Below, piece after piece: positions 20,411 to 29,192 of a DNA stretch of 33,877 nucleotides. Under the pieces are notes generated by a model. That model saw only the letters and a list, made by a program, of their open reading frames with translations. It searched no databases and was not told where the DNA came from. The translations under genes and the position numbers were made by a program. The DNA is from Candidatus Wolfebacteria bacterium GW2011_GWE2_44_13. Its GTDB lineage: Bacteria > Patescibacteriota > Minisyncoccia > UBA6257 > UBA9933. Numbering within the stretch: position 1 is the first letter of the stretch; the number at the start of each line of letters is the position of its first letter. Where the stretch lies: positions 133,310 to 167,186 of the forward strand of contig LCHW01000002.1 of NCBI GenBank assembly GCA_001000675.1, in the 5' to 3' direction.

Positions 20411-22297
20411 ATGGAACAGTTTGTAAAAAAGAAAAACCTTGCTTTGAGCTTGCCAAGAGGATTTACGCTTGTCGAACTTCTTATAGTTATGGGAATCTTA
20501 ACAATTTTAGCAACGACAAGTGTAGTTGTGTTTAATCCGCTTGAATATAATCGACAATCGCGAGACACGAAACGCATCGGAGATCTGGAAGCAATCCAAG
20601 GGGCAATAGAAACGGCAAGAATTAGCAGCCCGAATATTTCATTAGGTACGTCAACGAACACAGTCTATGTTTCTTTACCAGATGCGACGCTTGTTGGGAA
20701 TGCGACATCTACGTGTGGAGGAGTCGCGGGTATGCCGGCGCTTCCGTCTGGGTGGCAGTATCAGTGTGTTTCCACTGCAAATGTTACAAAGATCAATGGA
20801 ACTGGTTGGCTCCCTATTAACTTCGATTCACTTCCTGTAAAATCTCCGTTAACAAAACTCCCTATGGATCCGAAGAACGAAACGGCGGATCGTTATTTTT
20901 ATACCTATATTCCGCAAGGGGGATTAACCGCAAAGTTGGAATCGCAAAAAAATATTGACAGTATCGGCGCAAAAGACGGAGGAATTGATAATATGTTGTA
21001 TGAAATAGGAAAAGCTCCAAATCCGATTGCGCTTGCAATGCCGCCAACGATGGTAACAAATGCAGCGACTTTAATGACACAAACCACGACAAGATTAAAT
21101 GGAACAGTAAATCCAAATGGCAGCGCAACAAACGCATGGTTCCGTTATGCAACAACGAATCCAGGAAGTTGTAATAATACATTCGGAACATCGACAATAG
21201 CACAAGCGAAAGGAAGCGGATCTGCTGCAAGTGCCTACACACAGGATATCACAGGGTTGTCTGCAAATACGACTTACTACTATTGTGGTATTGGTCAAAA
21301 TGGAGGAGGGCTAGGATATGGAGTCGTGCAGTCGTTTACAACAAATCGTTGGGCACGATTGCTCCCCGGGGGGAGTATTCCAGCAGCCCGATCTTCGCAC
21401 ACAGCCGTTTGGGACACGAACCAAGATGTATTGAGAGTGTTTGGCGGGTATACGTCTACCGGTTATATTGCGAATGATATGCAGGTGTACAGCCCGACGA
21501 CCAATGCATGGTCGGCGACCACAACTCCACTATCGGGTCGTTACGGACATGCCGCTGCATGGGATCCGACTGGTAGTCGAATGTTCATATTTGGTGGATA
21601 TGCCAGCGAGGGGAGTTTAACTTACAAAAACGACCTATGGCGATATACGGGAGGCGTATGGACGCAGCTATTGCCATCTGGAACAGCGCCATACGTAAGA
21701 ACGAACCACTCGGCGGTATGGGATGATGCCCAAGATAAACTGTATATTTATGGAGGTTCCTCAACAACAACGCAGTACCTAGGAGATCTTTGGACATACA
21801 ATGCAGGTCCAAACAGCTGGACAAAGTTAGTACCATCGGGAACGCCTCCGTGTGCACGAAACAATCACGACGCGGTATGGGACCCAGTACGAAGTCGCTT
21901 GTATATTTTTGGAGGGAGCGGAGAAACTCCGTGTACGGGATATATGAACGACCTATGGGCATATGACGTAGCAACTAATGCATGGATTAATCTTGGGCCA
22001 ACAGGCACGAAACCGGCGGGGCGTGTGGGGGCGAAAAGTGCTTGGAATGCATCGAGAGACGCCGCATATTTTTACGGAGGGATGCTTTCTGGAATTTCAT
22101 ACAACGCAGAGGTTTGGCAATATGCACCGGCGACAAACGCGTGGACGCAAATAACGACGACGGGTATGTTCCCTATGCTACCAGGGGGAACGTATCAGTC
22201 TGGGTTGGGTTGGAGGGATTTGATTGACGGGTTCTACATATTTGGTGGATATGCGGGGTCGTATTATAATCAGACTTGGATGTGGAAGGCTCAATAA
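20411..22297 (+). CDS. Type IV pilin-like protein fused to FN3-like domain and Kelch propeller
   Basis: This 628-residue surface protein has three parts. Residues 1-17 are a prepilin leader (basic, ending PRG), followed by FTLVELLIVMGIL with Glu at mature position 5, the class III signal cut by prepilin peptidase. A pseudopilin-like segment follows (DTKRIGDLEAIQGAIETA), with four cysteines in the window up to residue 135. About residues 211-312 resemble a fibronectin type III domain (LNGTVNPNGSATNAWFRY, GLSANTTYYYCGI). Residues 313-628 contain six Kelch repeats with the pattern AVWD..D.LYIFGG....NDLW.Y...TNAW, where WARLLPGG at the front can complete the last blade. The pilin end would anchor the propeller to a pilus or the membrane. 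It is preceded by TACAAT nine bases before the ATG. Confidence 0.93.
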   Translation: MEQFVKKKNLALSLPRGFTLVELLIVMGILTILATTSVVVFNPLEYNRQSRDTKRIGDLEAIQGAIETARISSPNISLGTSTNTVYVSLPDATLVGNATSTCGGVAGMPALPSGWQYQCVSTANVTKINGTGWLPINFDSLPVKSPLTKLPMDPKNETADRYFYTYIPQGGLTAKLESQKNIDSIGAKDGGIDNMLYEIGKAPNPIALAMPPTMVTNAATLMTQTTTRLNGTVNPNGSATNAWFRYATTNPGSCNNTFGTSTIAQAKGSGSAASAYTQDITGLSANTTYYYCGIGQNGGGLGYGVVQSFTTNRWARLLPGGSIPAARSSHTAVWDTNQDVLRVFGGYTSTGYIANDMQVYSPTTNAWSATTTPLSGRYGHAAAWDPTGSRMFIFGGYASEGSLTYKNDLWRYTGGVWTQLLPSGTAPYVRTNHSAVWDDAQDKLYIYGGSSTTTQYLGDLWTYNAGPNSWTKLVPSGTPPCARNNHDAVWDPVRSRLYIFGGSGETPCTGYMNDLWAYDVATNAWINLGPTGTKPAGRVGAKSAWNASRDAAYFYGGMLSGISYNAEVWQYAPATNAWTQITTTGMFPMLPGGTYQSGLGWRDLIDGFYIFGGYAGSYYNQTWMWKAQ

Positions 22298-22305
22298 GAT
22301 AAAGA

Positions 22306-22334
22306 CAGAAAGAGGCGCGTTGTGCCTCTTTCTG
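22306..22334 (+). terminator. Hairpin after the pilin-Kelch gene
   Basis: CAGAAAGAGGC (22306-22316) pairs with GCCTCTTTCTG (22324-22334). There is no long T-run; the -10 box of the next gene (TATACT, 22336-22341) follows at once. Confidence 0.7.
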
Positions 22335-22348
22335 GTATACTATACATC

Positions 22349-23218
22349 ATGAAAACATTGCGTGAATACATAGAAGATGCAAAAGAGCGAAAGGTGGCGA
22401 TTGGCCACTTTAATATTTCCGACATTGCGGGGTTGAAGGGTATTTTTGAGGCGGCAAAGGAGTTGGATCTTCCCGTCATCATCGGACTCTCCGAAGGGGA
22501 GCGCGAAGCAGTGGGCACCAAAAATGCAGCCGACTTGGTTAAGAACTTGCGCGAACAATACGATTATCCGATTTTTTTAAATGCCGACCACACGCATTCA
22601 TTTGAAAAAATACAGGAAGCGGTCTTAGCAGGATTCGACGCAGTATTGTTTGATGCAGGTAAGCTTTCGTTGGAAGAAAATATTGAGAAAACAAAAGAAG
22701 TAGTCGCATGGGTAAGGAAAACGCGCCCAGAGGTGCTCATAGAGGCAGAGCTTGGGTACATTGGGAGCAGCTCTACAATCATGAGCGAAGTTCCTGAGGG
22801 AGCAGCGGTAAACAAAGAAGATTTGACGAGCCCTGAAATAGCAGCGCGATTCGTAAAAGAAACAGGGGTTGATTTACTTGCACCGGCTGTAGGAAATTTA
22901 CACGGTATGTTCAAGAATGCACCAAATCCAGATCTCGACATTGAACGCATTGCGTTGTTGCGAGATGCAACTGGAGTTCCAATGGTATTACACGGTGGCT
23001 CGGGCATTAAGGACGTAGATTTTACGGCCGCGATACAAAACGGTATTGCAATTGTGCATATTAATACGGAGATTCGGTTGGCATGGCGTAAAGGTATGGA
23101 AAAAGCACTCGTAGAAAAGCCGGACGAGGTGACGCCATATAAGCTACTGCTCGATTCCGTGAGTGAAGTGAGGGAAGTAGTGAAGGAGCGCCTCGCATTA
23201 TTCAATAATATGATATAA
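22349..23218 (+). CDS. Class II fructose-bisphosphate aldolase family protein
   Basis: The 289-residue zinc aldolase has VAIGHFNISD, FLNADHTHSFEKI (zinc His and catalytic Asp), EAELGYIGS, PAVGNLHGMF and MVLHGGSGI with the two further zinc-binding His, and VHINTEIR for phosphate binding. It cleaves fructose- or tagatose-1,6-bisphosphate; which one cannot be decided from sequence alone, though glycolytic use is likely in a reduced genome. The ATG at 22349 is chosen because TATACT ends 7 bases before it; a longer frame would run into the hairpin. A receiver gene follows with 7 bases between. Confidence 0.95.
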   Translation: MKTLREYIEDAKERKVAIGHFNISDIAGLKGIFEAAKELDLPVIIGLSEGEREAVGTKNAADLVKNLREQYDYPIFLNADHTHSFEKIQEAVLAGFDAVLFDAGKLSLEENIEKTKEVVAWVRKTRPEVLIEAELGYIGSSSTIMSEVPEGAAVNKEDLTSPEIAARFVKETGVDLLAPAVGNLHGMFKNAPNPDLDIERIALLRDATGVPMVLHGGSGIKDVDFTAAIQNGIAIVHINTEIRLAWRKGMEKALVEKPDEVTPYKLLLDSVSEVREVVKERLALFNNMI

Positions 23219-23225
23219 TAAAAGC

Positions 23226-23618
23226 ATGAGTACCGTACCAAGGATTCTAATGGTTGATGATGATGTTGACTTAGCATCGATTATTTCGATGAAATTGCAG
23301 ACAGAAGGGTTTGATATTAAAACAGTCAGTAATCCTGACGTGGCGTTAGAGACTGTAAAGGAATTTAAGCCCGATTTAATATTACTCGACATCAACATGC
23401 CAGAAATGAATGGTACGGAATATTTGATCGAATTGCGTGATCTTCCAGACACAAAGAAAGTGAAAGTCATTTTCTTTACAAGCATGAGTAACCCATGGCC
23501 GATATTTAAAAATCGTGACGCCGTTGCAAAAGATTTAGGGGCGATAGATTTTATGGAAAAGGGGACTGACCTTGACCTAGTCGTTAAAAAAATACGAGAA
23601 ACGTTGATGAGTGAATAA
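23226..23618 (+). CDS. Stand-alone response-regulator receiver (CheY-like)
   Basis: The 130-residue protein is a single receiver domain: the acidic triad MVDDD (residues 9-13), phospho-acceptor Asp55 in LLDINMPEMNG, the switch Thr/Ser in FFTSMSN and Lys in FMEKGTD. There is no output domain, so it must act by protein contact. Its -10 box (TATAAT, 23214-23219) overlaps the aldolase stop codon. The nearest kinase gene is at 27415, after an intervening terminator and three enzyme genes; pairing with it is plausible but unproven. Confidence 0.95.
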   Translation: MSTVPRILMVDDDVDLASIISMKLQTEGFDIKTVSNPDVALETVKEFKPDLILLDINMPEMNGTEYLIELRDLPDTKKVKVIFFTSMSNPWPIFKNRDAVAKDLGAIDFMEKGTDLDLVVKKIRETLMSE

Positions 23619-23628
23619 GGAGTATATT

Positions 23629-23656
23629 ACGGAGGGCGCATATGCGCCCTCCGTTT
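23629..23656 (+). terminator. Terminator after the receiver gene
   Basis: A perfect palindrome with arms ACGGAGGGCGCA and TGCGCCCTCCGT (23629-23652), followed by TTTT. Confidence 0.92.
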
Positions 23657-23692
23657 TGTATAAAGTCTATAATCGTCTATAATGGGGGCAAT

Positions 23693-25228
23693 ATGACAGC
23701 GAAAAAAGACTATTCGGCAGAGCAGATAATAAAATTCTTTTCTGAAAAAGACAGTAAGTGGTGGGAAAAGGAAGGGCAAGCGCGCGCACTCGCGCTATTT
23801 CACGATGCTGCGGTTCGTGTTCCGGCATACAAAGATTTTCTTAAGAAGAACAAGATTAATCACACGAAGATAACAACGTGGGAAGATTTTCAATCGGTTC
23901 CACTAACAAGTAAAAAGGATTACTTAAAAAAATATCCGTTGGAACAGCTTTGCTGGGATGGAAATTTGAATAAACCACTTGTGTTTACGGCTACTTCCGG
24001 TTCTACGGGAGAGCCGTTTTATTTTCCTCGGACGGAAGGAGTAGATAAAAATGCCGCAATTATTCACGAGTTTTTTTTACTTAACAATACTTATAATACT
24101 AAAAAACCGACGCTAGTCATTGTTGCTTTTGGGATGGGTATTTGGATTGGAGGGTTAATAACGTATAAAGCGTTTGAAATCGCCGCACAACGTGCAGGGT
24201 ACCCAGTTTCAATAATCACTCCGGGGCTAAATAAAAAAGAAGTGCTCAATGCGCTTGAAAAGATTGCTCCAAACTATGGGCAAGTAATTTTGGCGGGATA
24301 TCCACCGATGGTAAAAGACATTATTGATGAAGGGATTGCGCAGGGGATTGATTTTAAAAAGCTGAATATGCGACTCGTGACTGCGGCGGAAGCATATACG
24401 GAAAACTTCAGGGACTATCTTATAGAAAAAACAGGCATTAAAAATTTGTTCCATGATGTTATGAGTATTTATGGTTCAGCAGACATCGGCGCAATGGCAT
24501 TTGAAACGCCAACAGCTATTCTTATGCGAAGATTAGCCATGAGGAAAAGAGAGCTTTTTGAGAATATTTTTTCAGAAATTAAAAAAACGCCAACATTAGT
24601 GCAATATAATCCATTGCAGATACTGTTCGAGGCTCCAAAAGGAGAAGTAGTCCTTACGGGAGATAGTGCTATTCCATTAATCCGATACGCCATTGGAGAT
24701 AATGGAGGTGTGGCAGGATACGATGCATTAGTAGGGCGCGTGGAGAAGGAGGGTATTGATTGGGGGAAAGAGGTGAAAAAAGCAAAAATAGGTTCAACAC
24801 AAAAACTTCCGTTTGTGTATGTGTATGAGCGAAATGATTTTTCGACCACCTTGTATGGCTTACAAATTTATCCGGAAACAATCAGAGAGGCGTTACTAAA
24901 AGATTGCCTTAATAATCATGTGACGGGGAAGTTTTCCATGGCGACTTCATTTGATGGCGAGCAAAATCAATATTTAGAAATAAATATTGAGCTCAAGAAG
25001 GGAATTACAGTAGACAAAAATGGAGCGGTTGTATGTAAAGAAGGAGAAGAGGATTTAATGCAAACAGTAACAAAAGAAATAACAGAATTTTTAAAAGCAA
25101 AGAATGCTGAGTTCAATGAGCTTTCAAAAAATCTAAAAGAACGGGCAACGCCGAAGATCGTGCTGTGGCCGGCGGAACACCCAACACATTTTAAGCCAGG
25201 AACAAAACAAAAATGGATACAAAAATAA
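23693..25228 (+). CDS. PaaK-like adenylate-forming enzyme
   Basis: This 511-residue member of the ANL superfamily is closest in style to phenylacetate-CoA ligase. The ATP-binding loop reads TATSGSTGEPFYFPRT (about residues 98-113); YGSADIGA stands for the A5 motif, PLIRYAIGDNGG for A7, and a C-terminal mini-domain contains LYGLQIYPETIREALL. Such enzymes activate a carboxylic acid as acyl-AMP and pass it to CoA, a carrier or an amine; the acid cannot be read. No carrier protein gene is seen nearby. The ATG at 23693 has TATAAT ending 9 bases upstream. The 3' end overlaps the next gene by 16 bases, so translation is coupled. Confidence 0.88.
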   Translation: MTAKKDYSAEQIIKFFSEKDSKWWEKEGQARALALFHDAAVRVPAYKDFLKKNKINHTKITTWEDFQSVPLTSKKDYLKKYPLEQLCWDGNLNKPLVFTATSGSTGEPFYFPRTEGVDKNAAIIHEFFLLNNTYNTKKPTLVIVAFGMGIWIGGLITYKAFEIAAQRAGYPVSIITPGLNKKEVLNALEKIAPNYGQVILAGYPPMVKDIIDEGIAQGIDFKKLNMRLVTAAEAYTENFRDYLIEKTGIKNLFHDVMSIYGSADIGAMAFETPTAILMRRLAMRKRELFENIFSEIKKTPTLVQYNPLQILFEAPKGEVVLTGDSAIPLIRYAIGDNGGVAGYDALVGRVEKEGIDWGKEVKKAKIGSTQKLPFVYVYERNDFSTTLYGLQIYPETIREALLKDCLNNHVTGKFSMATSFDGEQNQYLEINIELKKGITVDKNGAVVCKEGEEDLMQTVTKEITEFLKAKNAEFNELSKNLKERATPKIVLWPAEHPTHFKPGTKQKWIQK

Positions 25229-26349
25229 AACCAATACAGTGGAATAAGAGCGAAGGCAGTCTCGAGGAATTTAAAAAGCGATTAGAAATTCGTGAAATTA
25301 TTGATGCGTACGATGCATTGCTTGATGAGTTGTTTCAGGTGCGTAATCCGAAATATAAATTTATTCCTGAACATAAAGAGGATTGCGCGGCGTTTAAAGA
25401 AGAATATCTCGCAGGGGTGTCTATGGAAGAACATGGGGAGTGGTTTTATTTCCCGTATACAAAAAATGTAATTCATTATTTGCCAGATGAAGTGCATCAG
25501 GAATTGCGCACAGCACGTAACAAAAATCTTATTACAAAAGAAGAGCAGGAAAAATTCTATAACTACACAGTTGCAATCGCGGGCTTGAGTGTAGGGAGCC
25601 ATCCGGCACTTGCTATTGCAACGATGGGAGGTGCAAAAAAAATAAAGATAGCAGATGCGGATGAAGTATCTGGGCCAAACCTGAATCGATTGCGCTACGA
25701 TTGTTCAACACTCGGGAAGAACAAGGCGCATTTGGTGGCAAGTCATATTTTTCAATTAAATCCATATGGCGAAGTTGAAATATATGATAATGGCGTGACT
25801 GCGGAAAATATGGATGCATTCTTAAGCGGAGCCGACGTTGTTATCGAAGAAGTAGACTTTTTGCCGATGAAAATTATGTTGCGTGAGGCGGCAAGAAAGA
25901 AGGGAATACCGCTTATCATGGCAACGGACAATGGAGACGGAGTTATCGTTGATGTGGAGCGATATGATATCGATCCAGCATTGCAATTGTTCAATGGCGC
26001 CGCAGGAGATATTTCAATGGAAACGCTCAAAACAATGACGCCAACTGATTTGCCAAAGCTCGCAACACAGATTGCGGGTCCGTATATGGTGGTCCCGCGT
26101 ATGCAGCAGTCTATTTTAGAGGTGGGCAAGACGCTCTATTCATGGCCACAGCTGGGCGATGCTGCGATATTGTGTGGGCCAGTGATTGCATATTTAGTGA
26201 AGCGACTTGCGCTAAGACAGAAGGTAAATTCAGGGAAATTCGATGTAAGCTTGGATGCCATCTTGGACCCCGATTACCACACGGAAGAGGCAAAGGCAAA
26301 AAGGGAAGCAGAAATAAAAGAAGTGCATAAGGTAATAGGATTTGAATAA
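25213..26349 (+). CDS. E1/ThiF-like adenylyltransferase domain protein
   Basis: The 378-residue protein has a helical N-terminal region of about 120 residues and then an E1/MoeB/ThiF-type nucleotide-binding domain: VAIAGLSVGSHPALAIATMG (the glycine loop is GLSVGS rather than GxGGxG), KIADADEVSGPNLNRLRYD with the Asp and Arg expected to contact ATP, then GKNKA. No CxxC zinc pair of the MoeB type and no obvious E1 catalytic cysteine is seen. It overlaps its upstream and downstream neighbours (16 bases and 1 base). Together with the next gene its layout matches Rv1355c (MoeY) of Mycobacterium tuberculosis, which as I recall is a single ThiF-nitroreductase fusion of about 715 residues. Confidence 0.88.
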   Translation: MDTKIKPIQWNKSEGSLEEFKKRLEIREIIDAYDALLDELFQVRNPKYKFIPEHKEDCAAFKEEYLAGVSMEEHGEWFYFPYTKNVIHYLPDEVHQELRTARNKNLITKEEQEKFYNYTVAIAGLSVGSHPALAIATMGGAKKIKIADADEVSGPNLNRLRYDCSTLGKNKAHLVASHIFQLNPYGEVEIYDNGVTAENMDAFLSGADVVIEEVDFLPMKIMLREAARKKGIPLIMATDNGDGVIVDVERYDIDPALQLFNGAAGDISMETLKTMTPTDLPKLATQIAGPYMVVPRMQQSILEVGKTLYSWPQLGDAAILCGPVIAYLVKRLALRQKVNSGKFDVSLDAILDPDYHTEEAKAKREAEIKEVHKVIGFE

Positions 26350-27410
26350 TGATCGAAAAGACAATAATACAATCAATTATCGAAGAGGCGGTTAATGCAC
26401 CATCGGGCGATAATTCGCAGCCATGGCGATTTGAAGTGAGCGAAAATTTAATCGATATATATAATCTCGTAGGAAGAGATGCAACTCTATTTAATTTCAG
26501 AAATAGAGGTGATTTTTTGGCACATGGTGCTTTGATTGAAAATATAGGCATAGTAGCCGAACAGTTTGGATACACCGCAATCGTAGCCTTATTACCCGAA
26601 GAAGGAAGAAGCGACCATACCGCAACGATTCGATTAGAAAAGGCGACGGAGAAAAAAGGAGATGGGTTGTTCAAGGCAATCCGTGAACGGGCGACTAACC
26701 GAAAGATATATAAAGCATACGAACTAACCGAAGAAGAAAAGAAAAGTATCGAGGCAATAAAAAGCGAAGGAAGCGCCGAGATTCACTTGGCAACTTCGCG
26801 CGATGACGTGCAAGCATTAGCGACCATTGTTAGCTTGAACGAGCGGTTACTGTTGGAAAATAAGCATATTCACGACTTCCTATTCTCCATTATTCGTTGG
26901 ACGGATAAAGAAGAAGAAGGGAAGCCGGGTATGCACGTGGAAACACTCGAGCTCGCGCTACCACAGCGCTTCGCATTTGCCCGGTTTAAAAACTGGAAGT
27001 TTGTCCAATGGGCTAACAAATTTGGAATTTCGAAATTTATCGCAAAAGAAAACGCAAAGTTGTATGCATCGTCTTCTGCAATCGGTGCTATAATTATGGC
27101 AGGAGATTCGCCAAAGGATTTCATATTAGCAGGAAGACTATTGGAGCGTATGTGGCTAACACTTACAGACAGCGAATTAAGCTTGCAGCCGGTTACTGCG
27201 GTTGCATATCTCGCACAACGTATCAAAGCTGGCGAAGCAAATGAGCTATCAGCAGCGCATCAGGAATTGGTGAAAAAAGCGGATAAAGAAACGAGGAAGA
27301 TATTAAGTATCGGAGATGAAACTATTGCTATGGTGTTTCGCATTGGTAAGGCGGAGAAGCCGAGTAGAAAATCGATTAAGGTAAAGCCCGACATACAGTG
27401 GAAAGAATAA
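26349..27410 (+). CDS. Nitroreductase-fold (Acg/Rv1355c-like) protein
   Basis: This 353-residue protein of the nitroreductase superfamily has an FMN-site motif, EEAVNAPSGDNSQPWRFEV, near the N-terminus, and later FNFRNRGDFLAHGALIENI and LAGRLLERMWLTLTDSELSLQPVTA, which fit the Acg-like branch with its long two-lobed form. The substrate is unknown. In thiazole/oxazole peptide pathways a nitroreductase-fold dehydrogenase works with an E1-like partner, but no YcaO or precursor peptide gene is seen here. The ATG overlaps the previous TAA (TAATG), and the kinase gene begins 4 bases after the stop. Confidence 0.88.
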   Translation: MIEKTIIQSIIEEAVNAPSGDNSQPWRFEVSENLIDIYNLVGRDATLFNFRNRGDFLAHGALIENIGIVAEQFGYTAIVALLPEEGRSDHTATIRLEKATEKKGDGLFKAIRERATNRKIYKAYELTEEEKKSIEAIKSEGSAEIHLATSRDDVQALATIVSLNERLLLENKHIHDFLFSIIRWTDKEEEGKPGMHVETLELALPQRFAFARFKNWKFVQWANKFGISKFIAKENAKLYASSSAIGAIIMAGDSPKDFILAGRLLERMWLTLTDSELSLQPVTAVAYLAQRIKAGEANELSAAHQELVKKADKETRKILSIGDETIAMVFRIGKAEKPSRKSIKVKPDIQWKE

Positions 27411-27414
27411 AAAT

Positions 27415-29064
27415 ATGAGTATTTGGTTTTTATATAATATAGATTTATTGATATCAGGAATCGCAGCAGCAGCTATTGGTATTTTAGGTTTCGCTGTATT
27501 TTACAGAGATAGAAAGAGTGTCACGGCAAAGTCGTTGCTTGCATTCTCACTCATTACAATCGCATGGGGAGCGGCAAACTATTTTTCGTATAAGATCGCA
27601 GATCTTGAAGTTGCTTTTTGGTTAATTCGGCTTGTGCTATTTATTGCCACATGGCATGCATTAGCATTATTTACGTTGTTTCTTGTTTTCCCTCAGACAG
27701 AAATAGTGTTTCCTAAGTGGTATGAGTGGCTCGTGGGTGTTACGGGGATAACATCGCTACTCACGCTTTCTCCCCTGGTTTTTTCAGGGATAGAAACAGT
27801 TTCAGCTACGGGGCAAATAACGGGAGTTGTTACTCGACCCGGAATTGCGATTTTTGGAGTTGTAGTGTTTGGGATAATTATTGGTGGGTTAACCATTCTT
27901 GTTAAGAAGACACAAAGAGCGACAGGCATCGAGCGAAAGCAATTCAAGCTGGTACTTGCGGGAGCCGCTATAACATTTGTATTAATAGGAGTTTTTAACT
28001 TTATTTTTCCAGTAATTTTTAAAAATTCAAATTTTTATCCCTTTGCGATGGCATCTGTGGTTCCATTCATTGCATTTGTATTTTATGCAATCGCGCGGCT
28101 GCATTTACTCAAGATCAGAGTTATTGCAACAGAAATATTTACATTTCTCTTAGTCGCCTTATCATTTATTGAAATAGTATTTTCTGTCACCGCAACGCAG
28201 GTAATGATAAGGGGTTTGATTTTTATATTGCTCAGTGTTCTTGCAATACTACTTATTCGTGGACAAATTCGCGAAGTAGAACAAAAAGAAAAGCTACAAC
28301 TACTGACCAAGGAATTAGAAAAAGCCAACGAAGAATTAAAAAGTACAGAAAAGTTAAAAGCAGAGTTCTTCTCGTTCGCAGCGCACCAAGTAAAATCGCC
28401 TATGGCGGTTATTAAAGGATATGCAACGTTAATTGGTGACGGCACGCTCGCAGGCGCACCAGCAGATAAAATTGTCGAGATCGCAAAAAAAATCGGAGCT
28501 GCTGCAGGTCGTACACTTTCGATGGTAAATAACTTGCTCGACATGCGAAAGATAGAAGAGGGGAGAATGGTGTATTCATTTGAAGAACTAAACGTTGTTC
28601 CGCCGATTCGCACGATTGTAACGGATTTAGAAACCATCGCGAAAGATAAAGGCCTTGCCTTAACATTTGAAGCATCACAAGAGGAGATTATTCTGAATAT
28701 GGATATTCAGAAGTTTGCACAGGTTATTCAGAACCTTATCGACAATGCAGTCAAATACACCGATGCCGGTTGGGTTAAGGTGGGGGTAAGTTTAAACGAC
28801 AATAAGGTTGTATTTGCCGTTTCCGATTCAGGAAGAGGTATTTCAAAAGAATTTGCGGCAAATATGTTTTCGCAATTTGCTCGTGATCCGGCATTAGCGA
28901 AAGATACAAAAGGAACGGGGCTTGGACTCTTTATCGCTAAGCAGATCGTCGAAGCCCATGGGGGCACTATCAAGGCATCTTCAGAGGGGGAGGGGTCTGG
29001 CAGCGCCTTCACAGTGGAAATCCCGCAGGATAATAAAGCAGTTACCGATGCGATGGCAAGCTAA
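27415..29064 (+). CDS. Sensor histidine kinase with 7TM-type membrane domain
   Basis: The 549-residue kinase starts with seven or eight hydrophobic helices (about residues 7-290), the form of the 7TM histidine kinase N-terminal region, without a large external loop. A coiled coil follows (EKLQLLTKELEKANEELKSTEKL), then the phospho-acceptor His324 in FAAHQVKSPMAVIKGY (HQVKSP instead of the more common HELRTP), N-box NLIDNAVKYT, G1 box DSGRGIS and G2 box GTGLGLFIAKQIVEAHGG. All catalytic boxes look intact. It is the last gene of the four-gene operon; no receiver gene is adjacent, the nearest being at 23226. Confidence 0.95.
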   Translation: MSIWFLYNIDLLISGIAAAAIGILGFAVFYRDRKSVTAKSLLAFSLITIAWGAANYFSYKIADLEVAFWLIRLVLFIATWHALALFTLFLVFPQTEIVFPKWYEWLVGVTGITSLLTLSPLVFSGIETVSATGQITGVVTRPGIAIFGVVVFGIIIGGLTILVKKTQRATGIERKQFKLVLAGAAITFVLIGVFNFIFPVIFKNSNFYPFAMASVVPFIAFVFYAIARLHLLKIRVIATEIFTFLLVALSFIEIVFSVTATQVMIRGLIFILLSVLAILLIRGQIREVEQKEKLQLLTKELEKANEELKSTEKLKAEFFSFAAHQVKSPMAVIKGYATLIGDGTLAGAPADKIVEIAKKIGAAAGRTLSMVNNLLDMRKIEEGRMVYSFEELNVVPPIRTIVTDLETIAKDKGLALTFEASQEEIILNMDIQKFAQVIQNLIDNAVKYTDAGWVKVGVSLNDNKVVFAVSDSGRGISKEFAANMFSQFARDPALAKDTKGTGLGLFIAKQIVEAHGGTIKASSEGEGSGSAFTVEIPQDNKAVTDAMAS

Positions 29065-29077
29065 AATAAGGATACTC

Positions 29078-29105
29078 TTGCAAAAAGACAATAAAATGGT
29101 ATAGT
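29078..29105 (+). promoter_or_regulatory. Candidate promoter of rplY
   Basis: TTGCAA (29078-29083), 16-base spacer, TATAGT (29100-29105), 87 bases before the rplY ATG. Confidence 0.45.
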
Positions 29106-29192
29106 GATGGTCAGTATAAACACGCACTCAGCGTAAGGGGCGCTATAAGAGAAAGGGTGTTTAGTATTCATTGCAGTAATTTAAACAAAGAT

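Noticed and set aside
23629-23652. Perfect palindrome as operator for the PaaK-like operon
   Set aside because: It is followed by T residues and lies directly after the receiver gene; a terminator is the simpler reading.
25213-27410. Thiazole/oxazole-modified peptide (TOMM) gene cluster
   Set aside because: E1-like and nitroreductase-fold proteins occur there too, but no YcaO gene and no precursor peptide is present, and the nitroreductase is of the longer Acg-like form.
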